This document shows positions 17,557-26,196 of a DNA stretch of 56,364 bases, piece after piece. The notes under the pieces are model-generated. The model had not been told where the DNA came from and did no database searches. It was given only the letters and a program-made list of their open reading frames with translations. The position numbers and the translations under genes are program-made. Source of the stretch: an uncultured Lachnospiraceae bacterium (lineage in GTDB: Bacteria; Bacillota; Clostridia; Lachnospirales; Lachnospiraceae); NCBI GenBank assembly GCA_910587715.1, contig CAJUMV010000026.1:1-56364 (forward strand), given 5' to 3'. Positions within the stretch are counted from its first letter, which is position 1. Every line of letters starts with the position of its first letter.

Positions 17557-18696
17557 ATGTATCGGATTTTAAAACGGGAAGGCAGGGCGAAGCGGGCTGA
17601 ATTTACGACAGTACACGGCACGATTCAGACCCCTGTCTTTATGAATGTAGGGACTGTGGCGGCTATCAAAGGCGCGGTGTCTACGGAGGATTTGGAGCAG
17701 ATTGGTACGCAGGTAGAGCTGTCTAACACGTATCATCTGCATGTGAGACCGGGTGACCAGATTATCAGGCAGCTGGGGGGGCTGCACCGGTTTATGTCGT
17801 GGAATAAACCGATTCTTACGGACTCCGGCGGTTTTCAGGTGTTTTCTCTGGCGGGGCTTCGACGGATCAAGGAGGAGGGAGTGTACTTCCACTCCCACAT
17901 AGACGGCAGGAAGATATTTATGGGACCGGAGGAGAGTATGCAGATACAGTCCAACCTTGCCTCCACGATCGCCATGGCTTTTGATGAGTGCCCCGCAAGT
18001 ACGGCGGAGAGAAAGTATGTGGAAGATTCTGTGGCGCGCACGACGAGATGGCTCATCCGCTGTAAGAAGGAAATGGAGCGGCTGAACGGACTGGATGATA
18101 CGATTAATAAAAAACAACTGTTATTCGGAATCAATCAGGGCGCGGTTTTCGACGATATCCGCATCGAACATGCGAAACAGATTGCAGAGCTTGGCTGTGA
18201 CGGATATGCGCTGGGCGGGCTTGCGGTAGGGGAGAGCCATGAGCAGATGTATCATGTGATTGAGGAAACGGTTCCTTATCTGCCGGCGGACAAGCCTACT
18301 TATCTAATGGGTGTCGGGACGCCCGCGAATATCCTGGAAGCGGTGGAGCGTGGCGTGGATTTCTTTGACTGCGTATATCCCACTAGAAACGGGCGGCATG
18401 GGCATTTGTACACGAACCACGGCAAGATCAATCTTTTTAACGCGAAGTATGAGCTGGATGACAGACCGATTGAGGCGGGATGTCCCTGCCCGGCGTGCAG
18501 GCGGTACTCCAGAGCATACATTCGCCATCTCTTAAAGGCGAAGGAGATGCTGGGTATGCGGCTGTGCGTGCTGCATAATCTCTATTTCTATAATACGATG
18601 ATGACGGAAATCCGGGATGCGTTGGATGAGGGACGTTTTGCGGCGTATAAGAGGGACAAGCTCTCCGGAATGCAGAAGCCGGGTGTGGAAAACTAA
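17557..18696 (+). CDS. tgt: Queuine tRNA-ribosyltransferase (tRNA-guanine transglycosylase)
   Basis: 379 residues. Exchanges guanine 34 of GUN-anticodon tRNAs for the queuosine precursor base. D-S-G-G-F-Q-V-F at residues 89-96 carries the general acid Asp89; D-C-V-Y-P-T-R-N-G-R-H-G carries the nucleophile Asp271. The C-terminal C-P-C-P-A-C-R-R-Y-S-R-A-Y with a following His is the structural zinc site. ATG 17545 is also in frame, but GGAG at 17547-17550 and the usual M-Y-x-I-x-K-R start favour ATG 17557. yajC follows, a common bacterial neighbourhood. Confidence 0.97.
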   Translation: MYRILKREGRAKRAEFTTVHGTIQTPVFMNVGTVAAIKGAVSTEDLEQIGTQVELSNTYHLHVRPGDQIIRQLGGLHRFMSWNKPILTDSGGFQVFSLAGLRRIKEEGVYFHSHIDGRKIFMGPEESMQIQSNLASTIAMAFDECPASTAERKYVEDSVARTTRWLIRCKKEMERLNGLDDTINKKQLLFGINQGAVFDDIRIEHAKQIAELGCDGYALGGLAVGESHEQMYHVIEETVPYLPADKPTYLMGVGTPANILEAVERGVDFFDCVYPTRNGRHGHLYTNHGKINLFNAKYELDDRPIEAGCPCPACRRYSRAYIRHLLKAKEMLGMRLCVLHNLYFYNTMMTEIRDALDEGRFAAYKRDKLSGMQKPGVEN

Positions 18697-18729
18697 TCAA
18701 TAAGGGTTTGTTAAATTTTCGGGAAGGAC

Positions 18730-18758
18730 TTGTTTTTCCGTTCTAAGTTGTGTATGAT
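18730..18758 (+). promoter_or_regulatory. yajC promoter
   Basis: TTGTTT at 18730-18735 and TATGAT at 18753-18758 with a 17-bp spacer, 54 bp before the yajC start. Confidence 0.5.
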
Positions 18759-18812
18759 ATGCAGTAGTGTTTTATCGAATGAAATGAAATAAGAAATAAC
18801 GGAGGAAATGGT

Positions 18813-19130
18813 ATGAGATTATTATTAACGGCTGATGCAGCGGGGGCTGCTACCGGCGGCGGTCTGATTATGGTCATCTATATCGTCATCATTGTGGCGT
18901 TTATGTACTTTGTAATGATTCGTCCGCAGAAGAAGGAACAGAAAAGGATGGCGGCTATGCTGGCGGATATGGCAGTGGGCGACTGTGTACTGACCAACAG
19001 CGGATTTTACGGGATTGTGATTGATATTACCGACGATACGGTAATCGTAGAGTTCGGCAGCAATAAAAACTGCCGTATTCCCATGCAGAAGTCGGCAATT
19101 GCGCAGATTGAGAAAGCGGAGACAGAGTAA
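18813..19130 (+). CDS. yajC: Preprotein translocase accessory subunit YajC
   Basis: 105 residues with one N-terminal transmembrane helix (about 15-33) ending in M-I-R-P-Q-K-K-E-Q-K, the characteristic YajC junction, then a small cytoplasmic domain (G-D-C-V-L-T-N-S-G-F-Y-G-I-V). It associates with SecDF in membranes. ACGGAGG lies before ATG 18813. It has its own promoter and terminator, so it is likely monocistronic. Confidence 0.93.
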   Translation: MRLLLTADAAGAATGGGLIMVIYIVIIVAFMYFVMIRPQKKEQKRMAAMLADMAVGDCVLTNSGFYGIVIDITDDTVIVEFGSNKNCRIPMQKSAIAQIEKAETE

Positions 19131-19145
19131 CGGGACAGATTGTTC

Positions 19146-19174
19146 AGAACCATGGCAAAAGTCATGGTTCTTCT
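19146..19174 (+). terminator. yajC terminator
   Basis: AGAACCATG and CATGGTTCT pair across an 8-nt loop, followed by a short TCTT tract just after the yajC stop. Confidence 0.7.
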
Positions 19175-19214
19175 TATGCAAAATATGGAAACGATTTCTT
19201 TTGAAAAAATATTG

Positions 19215-19243
19215 TTGACAACGACAAATATATGCTGTAAACT
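19215..19243 (+). promoter_or_regulatory. Promoter of the acidic lipoprotein gene
   Basis: Consensus TTGACA at 19215-19220 and TAAACT at 19238-19243, 17 bp apart. Confidence 0.65.
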
Positions 19244-19306
19244 TTCAACTTGTGTGACAGCACGAGATAGAAAGTAGAGATTTCTTAATGGATGGAGGAG
19301 ATTATT

Positions 19307-19909
19307 ATGAAAAGAAGAACAGTAAAAGCACTGGTTTGTGCAACGCTTATGGCAATCAGCCTGTCCGCAACCGCATGTGGCGGTTCCGATGATGAGGCTA
19401 AGAGTGCGGATGTAGCGAAAGAGGAGCCTGCTCCCGCACAGGAGGAGGCACCGGCGGAAGAGGAAGCGCCTGCAGAGGAGGAAGCTCCTGCGGCAGAGGA
19501 CGAGACGGCTGATGCGGCAGAGGAGACTCCCGCGGAGGACGAAGCGCCCGCTGAGGAAGCAGACGGTGAGCAGAAGACACTGGAAGACTTCCTGATGGAA
19601 GAACCGACGGCAGAGCAGCAGCTTCAGGAGCAGGCGGCAGCACAGGGCAATGACCAGATGGATATGGCTATCGAGATTAAGGGCAACGACGTTATGTGTA
19701 TCGCTACCTTTAAGGACAGCGTGGAGCTGCCGGATGACACGGCTGATACGCTGAACGCGGGCATGGATCAGGTAGGGAGTATGCTTTCCGGTCTTGCGGG
19801 TACGCTTGACACCATGATCGGCGCTGAGAAAGGAACCGTGTCTTACGGTATCAGATACTGTGACTCTGACGGTAATGTTCTCGCGGAGGCGAGCTTCAGA
19901 GCGGAATAA
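19307..19909 (+). CDS. Acidic repeat-containing lipoprotein (DUF4854-like C-terminus)
   Basis: 200 residues. A lipoprotein signal (M-K-R-R...S-A-T-A-C-G-G, lipidated Cys at about 24) is followed by a Pro/Ala/Glu-rich spacer with repeats of the E-E-E-A-P-A type (about 38-90). A small C-terminal domain starts at T-L-E-D-F-L and resembles the DUF4854-type domain of Firmicutes lipoproteins. The spacer probably lifts the domain away from the membrane or through the wall. The frame opens at ATG 19292, but GGAGGAG at 19294-19300 fits ATG 19307 and the signal peptide start. Function unknown. Confidence 0.8.
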   Translation: MKRRTVKALVCATLMAISLSATACGGSDDEAKSADVAKEEPAPAQEEAPAEEEAPAEEEAPAAEDETADAAEETPAEDEAPAEEADGEQKTLEDFLMEEPTAEQQLQEQAAAQGNDQMDMAIEIKGNDVMCIATFKDSVELPDDTADTLNAGMDQVGSMLSGLAGTLDTMIGAEKGTVSYGIRYCDSDGNVLAEASFRAE

Positions 19910-19932
19910 AATAAAGATTGCGACAGCAGACG

Positions 19933-19963
19933 AAAACCGGGCGGGAAACAGCCCGGTTTTTTG
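19933..19963 (+). terminator. Terminator after the lipoprotein gene
   Basis: AAAACCGGGC pairs perfectly with GCCCGGTTTT around GGGAAACA and runs into TT; a classic intrinsic terminator. Confidence 0.92.
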
Positions 19964-19966
19964 CTG

Positions 19967-19995
19967 TTGAAATTTATACGGGAATAGTCTAAAAT
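19967..19995 (+). promoter_or_regulatory. leuB promoter
   Basis: TTGAAA at 19967-19972 and TAAAAT at 19990-19995 with a 17-bp spacer, immediately after the preceding terminator. No leader or T-box is visible before leuB. Confidence 0.6.
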
Positions 19996-20045
19996 ATATA
20001 AGTATTATTATGCGATAAATCAGCTTTACAGAAATGGAGGAACTT

Positions 20046-21131
20046 ATGGAATTAAAGATAACCTGTATACCCGGCGACGGGATTGGTCCGGAGATTGTGG
20101 CGGAAGCGAAAAAGACGCTTGACGCGGTGGCTCTAAAATACGGACATGATATGAAATATACGGATATTCTGATGGGCGGCGCGTCCATTGACGTACACGG
20201 GGTGCCGTTAACAGACGAGGCGGTGGAGACGGCGCGGCGCGCGGACGCGGTGCTGATGGGATCGATTGGCGGCGATACGACGACTTCCCCCTGGTATAAA
20301 CTCGCTCCTAATTTACGTCCCGAGGCAGGACTTTTAGCGATTCGCAAGGCGTTAAATTTGTTTGCGAATCTGCGTCCCGCGGTTTTGTATGAGGAGCTGG
20401 CGGGGGCATGTCCCCTGAAAGCCGAAATTTCAGAAAAAGGTTTTGATATGCTGATCATGCGGGAGCTGACGGGCGGTCTGTATTTCGGCGAGAGAAGAAC
20501 TACGGAGGAGAACGGCGTGAGGAAAGCGGTGGATACGCTGACCTATGATGAAAAGGAAATCCGCAGGATTGCCATAAAAGGCTTTGACATTGCCAGAAAA
20601 CGCAAAAAGAAAGTGACGAGCGTGGATAAGGCGAATGTGCTGGATTCTTCCAGACTGTGGAGAGCGGTCGTAGAAGAGGTGGCGAAGGACTATCCCGACG
20701 TGACACTGGAACATATGCTGGTGGACAACTGTGCGATGCAGCTTGTCAAAGACCCGGCGCAGTTTGACGTGATTTTGACGGAGAATATGTTTGGCGATAT
20801 TTTATCGGATGAAGCGAGCATGGTGACCGGTTCTATCGGTATGCTGGCGTCCGCATCCTTAAACGATACGAAGTTCGGTCTGTATGAGCCGAGCCACGGC
20901 TCCGCACCCGATATTGCGGGCAAAGACCTGGCGAACCCCATTGCGACCATTCTCTCGGCATCCATGATGCTGCGCTACAGCTTTGATCTGGACAAAGAAG
21001 CGGATGCGATTGACAACGCCGTGAAACAGGTGCTGAAGGACGGCTACCGCACTGGGGACATTATGTCTGAGGGCTGCACGCAGGTGGGCTGTAAAAAAAT
21101 GGGCGACTTGATTGTGGAGAGGATTCAATAA
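20046..21131 (+). CDS. leuB: 3-isopropylmalate dehydrogenase
   Basis: 361 residues. NAD-dependent oxidative decarboxylation of 3-isopropylmalate in leucine synthesis. The start I-P-G-D-G-I-G-P-E-I and the late N-M-F-G-D-I-L-S-D-E-A-S-M-V-T-G-S-I-G-M signature, plus E-P-S-H-G-S-A-P-D-I-A-G-K, are typical of the IMDH/ICDH family, with LeuB-like length. ATG 20034 is in frame, but GGAGG lies at 20037-20041 and points to ATG 20046. leuACD are not in the window; ilvD and ilvB follow after one membrane-protein gene. Confidence 0.96.
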   Translation: MELKITCIPGDGIGPEIVAEAKKTLDAVALKYGHDMKYTDILMGGASIDVHGVPLTDEAVETARRADAVLMGSIGGDTTTSPWYKLAPNLRPEAGLLAIRKALNLFANLRPAVLYEELAGACPLKAEISEKGFDMLIMRELTGGLYFGERRTTEENGVRKAVDTLTYDEKEIRRIAIKGFDIARKRKKKVTSVDKANVLDSSRLWRAVVEEVAKDYPDVTLEHMLVDNCAMQLVKDPAQFDVILTENMFGDILSDEASMVTGSIGMLASASLNDTKFGLYEPSHGSAPDIAGKDLANPIATILSASMMLRYSFDLDKEADAIDNAVKQVLKDGYRTGDIMSEGCTQVGCKKMGDLIVERIQ

Positions 21132-22764
21132 ATACGTGGGTTATTTTTGGAAACATCGGGAAAACGGCGTTACTACTTATTTTATAGCGGGAAAGAAACC
21201 GAAGATAACCGCGCAGGACAAAGTCTTTCTTCTGTTCTTTGCGGTAATGGCGGTTTACTACGGAAGAAGGATGTTTCTTCTGACGCCGTGGTACGATGAG
21301 TTGTACACCTATTATTATTTTATCAGCAGGGGACCGGTATACGCGGCGATTCACTGGCCGCTCCCGAACAACCATGTGGGATATTCTGCGCTGTCGGCAT
21401 GTCTGGGGATATTTGGATGTGCGCCAGTGGCGCTGCGTGGTGTATCCTATCTATGCAGTCTGGGCAGTCTGGTTCTGCTGTACCGGATTTCGAAAAAATT
21501 TCTTACGGAAGAAATGGTGTTAATTCCCGTGTTTGTTTTTGCGGGCATGTACATGGTTAACCAGCTTGCCGTGCAGGGCAGGGGTTATGCGCTTGTAACC
21601 TTCTGTTATCTTTCGGCTTTGTGGACGCTTTATGCGATTGTGGCGGAGAAGAAAAATAGCAGGTGTAATTATATTATGTTTGGCGCGTCGCTGGTGATTG
21701 CTCTGTGGGCGATTCCGAGCAGCTTATATGTGGTGATGCCGGTCTGCCTGATCGGGGGCTTTGTTCTCCTTCTGGACAGGGATTACAGGCGGCTTTTGCG
21801 GCTGGTTGCCGCGTCTTTGGTCAGCGCGGTGTGTGTCGCAGGGCTTTATGGCATCCTGTGGCTGGCGATCGGCTCCAATCTGCTTTCCAAGACGCCGGAC
21901 GGTCCGTTTTATACGGCGGGGCACATTACTATCATTCTCCATGCGCCGTTTCGGGCGTTAAGAGAAGGAATTGACTATATGCTTGCCACGCCTTATATCC
22001 AGAGTATGACCAGACAGGAATTTTGTAGACAGGCGGGACATTGGCTGAAAACGCTGTTTGGCACACAGCTTTCCCCCTGGTCCGGATTGTTCGGAAACGG
22101 GATGTGTTTTTTGCTTTCGGTCGGACTGCTGACAGCAGCGGTTTGTCTGGTGAAAAGACCGAAAAAGGTTTTTTGGGAGTGGTATTTTGTCATAACGGCT
22201 GTTCTTCTGGCACTTGCGCTGGTGGTGCAGTGTAAGCTCCCTTACCAGAGAGTGTTTTCTTTTCTCGGCGTGTGGGCGGCGCTTTTACTTGGATGGCTGG
22301 TACAGCGGCTGCTGGGATTTTTGGAAAAACTGCCTGCTCTCCGTTATAAAAAGGGAATCCGGACGGGATGCAGGGTATTTGTCTATCTGGCGGCAGGCGT
22401 GTCATGGGCATTTGTGCTGGCGGATATGACGGCGTACAGTATGCGGGACGAGCTGCTTGCGGATGCTTACGCGCAGATTACGATAGAGGATACGGATACG
22501 ATAGCGGTGACGGACTGCGATCAGGAGTATCTGCTTTTGTATCTTTACGGGATAAAGGATGAGCGGGTCACGAGAGAGATAGAAGGGGCGGATATCGTCC
22601 TTCTGGATAAGGCGCTTCTGGGACTGCCCTACGGTTACAGGGAGTCTCCCGAGGAGTGGAAGTTTTATCTGACGAAAGAGGATGTGGCATCTAGGCAGTA
22701 TTATATAGAAGAAAATATGACGCAGGTTTATGAGAACTGGCAAGTTGTCATGTTTGAGAGATAA
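21112..22764 (+). CDS. Polytopic membrane protein, GT-C glycosyltransferase-like
   Basis: About 540-550 residues with roughly 10-12 hydrophobic segments. After the first helix comes T-P-W-Y-D-E-L-Y-T, resembling the acidic motif in the first extracytoplasmic loop of dolichyl/undecaprenyl-phosphate-sugar transferases (GT39/ArnT-like). A soluble C-terminal tail of about 110 residues follows. The start is uncertain: TTG 21112 overlaps leuB by 20 bp and has no clear RBS; GTG 21136 lies behind GAGAGG. Its place between leuB and ilvD suggests cotranscription without a metabolic link. A sugar-transfer role is inferred. Confidence 0.6.
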   Translation: MWRGFNKYVGYFWKHRENGVTTYFIAGKKPKITAQDKVFLLFFAVMAVYYGRRMFLLTPWYDELYTYYYFISRGPVYAAIHWPLPNNHVGYSALSACLGIFGCAPVALRGVSYLCSLGSLVLLYRISKKFLTEEMVLIPVFVFAGMYMVNQLAVQGRGYALVTFCYLSALWTLYAIVAEKKNSRCNYIMFGASLVIALWAIPSSLYVVMPVCLIGGFVLLLDRDYRRLLRLVAASLVSAVCVAGLYGILWLAIGSNLLSKTPDGPFYTAGHITIILHAPFRALREGIDYMLATPYIQSMTRQEFCRQAGHWLKTLFGTQLSPWSGLFGNGMCFLLSVGLLTAAVCLVKRPKKVFWEWYFVITAVLLALALVVQCKLPYQRVFSFLGVWAALLLGWLVQRLLGFLEKLPALRYKKGIRTGCRVFVYLAAGVSWAFVLADMTAYSMRDELLADAYAQITIEDTDTIAVTDCDQEYLLLYLYGIKDERVTREIEGADIVLLDKALLGLPYGYRESPEEWKFYLTKEDVASRQYYIEENMTQVYENWQVVMFER

Positions 22765-22778
22765 AGGAGGAGAAAACA

Positions 22779-24458
22779 ATGAGAAGTGACAATGTAAAAG
22801 CGGGTACCCAGCAGGCGCCCCACAGAAGTTTGTTTCATGCCCTCGGGTTCACACAGGAGGAGATGAAAAAGCCTATGGTCGGTATCGTCAGCTCTTACAA
22901 CGAGATTGTGCCCGGGCATATGAATCTGGATAAAATTGTGGACGCGGTGAGACTTGGCGTGGCGGAAGCAGGCGGCGTGCCTGTGGTGTTCCCGGCGATC
23001 GCGGTATGCGACGGCATTGCCATGGGGCATATCGGCATGAAATATTCGTTGGTGACCAGAGATCTGATTGCGGATTCCACGGAATGTATGGCGCTGGCGC
23101 ACCAGTTTGATGCGCTGGTGATGGTGCCCAATTGTGACAAAAACGTACCCGGTCTTTTGATGGCGGCGGCGCGTATCAATGTGCCTACGGTCTTTGTGTC
23201 CGGCGGTCCTATGCTGGCGGGACATGTAAAGGGACAAAAAAGAAGCCTTTCTTCCATGTTTGAAGCGGTCGGCTCCCATGCGGCGGGGACGATTACGGAC
23301 GAGGAGCTTTTAGAGTTTGAGGAAAAAACCTGTCCTACCTGCGGCTCCTGTTCCGGTATGTACACGGCTAATTCCATGAACTGTTTGACTGAGGCGCTTG
23401 GCATGGGCCTTCGCGGCAACGGCACGATCCCGGCGGTTTACTCCGAGCGCATCAAGCTGGCGAAACATGCGGGCATGGCGGTGATGCAGCTTTTGGAAAA
23501 GGATATCAGACCGAGAGATATCATGACGAAGGATGCGATTTTAAACGCGCTCACAGTGGATATGGCGCTTGGCTGCTCCACCAACTCCATGCTGCACCTT
23601 CCGGCGATCGCCCATGAGGTAGGCTTTGACTTCGATATCGCTTTCGCCAATGAAATCAGCGAGAAGACCCCCAATGTATGCCATCTGGCGCCGGCGGGTC
23701 CGACCTATATGGAGGACCTCAATGAAGCGGGCGGGGTTTATGCGGTGATGAAGGAACTTGCGGATATCGGGCTGCTCCACACGGACTGCATGACTGTGAC
23801 AGGCAGTACAATCGGTGAAAATATCAAAGATGCGGTCAATAAAAATACAGATGTTATCAGAACGGTAGAAAACCCTTACAGCAAGACGGGCGGTCTCGCT
23901 GTCTTAAAGGGAAATCTGGCGCCCGACGGCAGTGTGGTGAAGCGTTCCGCCGTGGTGGAGGAGATGATGGTGCACGAAGGTCCTGCGCGTGTCTTTGAGT
24001 GCGAGGAGGACGCGATTGCGGCGATCAAGGGCGGCAAGATCGTTGCAGGCGATGTGGTGGTCATCCGCTATGAGGGACCCAAAGGGGGACCCGGTATGCG
24101 TGAGATGTTAAATCCCACTTCCGCCATTGCGGGTATGGGACTTGGCTCCAGCGTGGCGCTGATTACGGATGGTCGTTTTTCCGGCGCATCCAGAGGCGCG
24201 TCCATCGGTCATGTATCTCCGGAAGCGGCAGTGGGCGGACCGATTGCGCTGGTGGAAGAGGGCGATATCATCAGCATCGACATCCCGAACATGAAGCTGG
24301 ATGTGAAGGTGTCCGACGAGGAGCTGGCAAAGAGACGGGAGAAATGGCAGCCCAGAGAGCCTAAGGTGACGAGCGGTTATCTGGCAAGATACCGGGAGAT
24401 GGTGACCAGCGGCAATCGGGGAGCGATTCTCGAGACGTGTGAAGGAAAACAAAAATAA
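22779..24458 (+). CDS. ilvD: Dihydroxy-acid dehydratase
   Basis: 559 residues. Dehydrates 2,3-dihydroxyisovalerate or 2,3-dihydroxy-3-methylvalerate to the 2-oxoacids of valine and isoleucine synthesis. Fe-S ligands are visible in N-C-D-K-N-V-P-G and C-P-T-C-G-S-C-S-G-M-Y-T-A-N-S-M. G-G-P-G-M-R-E-M and T-D-G-R-F-S-G-A-S-R-G are the late family signatures. AAAGGAGG at 22763-22770 fixes ATG 22779. It overlaps in transcription unit with ilvB, which starts 37 bp downstream. Confidence 0.97.
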   Translation: MRSDNVKAGTQQAPHRSLFHALGFTQEEMKKPMVGIVSSYNEIVPGHMNLDKIVDAVRLGVAEAGGVPVVFPAIAVCDGIAMGHIGMKYSLVTRDLIADSTECMALAHQFDALVMVPNCDKNVPGLLMAAARINVPTVFVSGGPMLAGHVKGQKRSLSSMFEAVGSHAAGTITDEELLEFEEKTCPTCGSCSGMYTANSMNCLTEALGMGLRGNGTIPAVYSERIKLAKHAGMAVMQLLEKDIRPRDIMTKDAILNALTVDMALGCSTNSMLHLPAIAHEVGFDFDIAFANEISEKTPNVCHLAPAGPTYMEDLNEAGGVYAVMKELADIGLLHTDCMTVTGSTIGENIKDAVNKNTDVIRTVENPYSKTGGLAVLKGNLAPDGSVVKRSAVVEEMMVHEGPARVFECEEDAIAAIKGGKIVAGDVVVIRYEGPKGGPGMREMLNPTSAIAGMGLGSSVALITDGRFSGASRGASIGHVSPEAAVGGPIALVEEGDIISIDIPNMKLDVKVSDEELAKRREKWQPREPKVTSGYLARYREMVTSGNRGAILETCEGKQK

Positions 24459-24495
24459 CAAATGTAATTTTAAAAAACGGGCAGGAGGAAGAAAA

Positions 24496-26175
24496 ATGAA
24501 TTTGACAGGTGCGCAGATTGTTGTGGAATGTCTGAAGGAGCAGGGAGTGGACACGGTGTTCGGTTATCCCGGCGGCACGATTTTGAACGTGTATGATGCG
24601 CTGTATCAGCACAGTGAGGAAATCAAACATATTTTGACGTCCCATGAGCAGGGGGCGGCACATGCGGCGGACGGTTATGCCAGAGCTACAGGGAAAGTAG
24701 GCGTTTGTCTGGCAACGAGCGGACCCGGCGCGACCAATCTGGTGACGGGAATTGCGACGGCATATATGGATTCGGTGCCCGTGGTGGCGATTACCTGTAA
24801 TGTCAATCTTCCCCTTCTGGGCAAGGATTCCTTTCAGGAGGTAGATATCGCGGGAATCACCATGCCCATCACCAAGCATAATTATATAGTAAAAGATGTC
24901 AATATCCTCGCGGACACGCTCAGAAAGGCATTTGCCATTGCGAGAAGCGGCAGACCCGGTCCGGTTCTTGTGGATATCACGAAGGATGTGACGGCAAATT
25001 CCTGCGAGTATGAGAAGCAGATGCCGGAGAAAGCAGAGAAACCGGGACGCTATACGGAGGATGAGCTGGCAGAGGCGGTACGTCTTTTAGAGAGCGCGAA
25101 AAAGCCTTTTATCTATGTGGGCGGCGGCGCGGTCATTTCCGAGGCTTATGAGGAAGTACGGACTTTCGCCGGGCTGGTGGACGCTCCTGTCTGTGATACG
25201 CTGATGGGCAAGGGCGTCATCGACGGTCATGACCACAGGTATACGGGTATGATCGGGATGCACGGCACGAAGGCTTCCAATTTTGGCGTCAGTGAGTGCG
25301 ACCTGCTGATTGCCCTCGGTGCGCGTTTTTCCGACCGTGTGGTGGGCAATCCGAAGAAATTTGCGGAACATGCGAAGGTGCTGCACATCGACGTGGACGC
25401 GGCAGAGATTAATAAAAACATTAAGACAGACGTTTCCCTGGTGGGCGATTTAAAGGAAGTGCTTTGCAAGCTGAATGAAAGGCTTTCCGCACAGTCCCAT
25501 GGGGAGTGGATGGCGCATGTGGCAGGGCTGAAAGAGAAATATCCGCTGCGCTATGACGAGAGCGTGCTCTCCTGTCCCTATATTATGGAAGAGATTGACC
25601 GGGTGACCGGCGGAGGCGCCATCATCACCACAGATGTAGGGCAGCATCAGATGTGGGCGGCACAGTATTACAAGTATTCCAAACCCCGCACGCTTCTTAC
25701 ATCTGGGGGACTGGGCACTATGGGCTATGGTCTGGGTGCTTGTATCGGGGCGAAAATGGGGCAGCCTGATAAGATCTGTATCAATATTGCCGGTGACGGG
25801 TGCTTTCGCATGAATATGAATGAGCTGGCGACGGCGAGCCGTTACAACATACCGATTATTCAGGTCGTGATCAACAACCATGTGCTCGGTATGGTGAGAC
25901 AGTGGCAGACCCTGTTTTACGGGAAACGCTATTCCCAGACGGTTCTTAACGACGGCGTGGATTTCTGCAAAGTGGCGGAAGGACTCGGCTGTGAAGCGAT
26001 TCTCGTGACAAAGAAGGAAGAAGTGGCTCCTGCCGTGGAGAAGGCGATCGCCTTAAAAAAACCTGTGTTATTAAACTGCGTGATACCGGAGGATGACAAG
26101 GTGTTTCCGATGGTGCCTGCGGGCGCGCCCATCAGTGAAGCCTTTGATGCAGGAGATCTCAAAGAGGAAAAGTAG
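24496..26175 (+). CDS. ilvB: Acetolactate synthase, catalytic subunit
   Basis: 559 residues. TPP-dependent condensation of pyruvate to acetolactate (or acetohydroxybutyrate). The three domains of ALS are present: F-G-Y-P-G-G-T-I-L and the catalytic Glu in S-H-E-Q-G-A-A-H-A-A-D-G-Y-A-R, a middle FAD-binding-type domain, and the TPP motif G-D-G-C-F-R-M-N-M-N-E-L with N-N-H-V-L-G-M-V. The frame extends upstream to 24439 over the ilvD end, but GGAGGAAG before ATG 24496 and the family N-terminus define the start. No ilvN regulatory subunit or ilvC is in the window. Confidence 0.96.
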   Translation: MNLTGAQIVVECLKEQGVDTVFGYPGGTILNVYDALYQHSEEIKHILTSHEQGAAHAADGYARATGKVGVCLATSGPGATNLVTGIATAYMDSVPVVAITCNVNLPLLGKDSFQEVDIAGITMPITKHNYIVKDVNILADTLRKAFAIARSGRPGPVLVDITKDVTANSCEYEKQMPEKAEKPGRYTEDELAEAVRLLESAKKPFIYVGGGAVISEAYEEVRTFAGLVDAPVCDTLMGKGVIDGHDHRYTGMIGMHGTKASNFGVSECDLLIALGARFSDRVVGNPKKFAEHAKVLHIDVDAAEINKNIKTDVSLVGDLKEVLCKLNERLSAQSHGEWMAHVAGLKEKYPLRYDESVLSCPYIMEEIDRVTGGGAIITTDVGQHQMWAAQYYKYSKPRTLLTSGGLGTMGYGLGACIGAKMGQPDKICINIAGDGCFRMNMNELATASRYNIPIIQVVINNHVLGMVRQWQTLFYGKRYSQTVLNDGVDFCKVAEGLGCEAILVTKKEEVAPAVEKAIALKKPVLLNCVIPEDDKVFPMVPAGAPISEAFDAGDLKEEK

Positions 26176-26196
26176 TTCGGATATGAAGGTCGGCTT

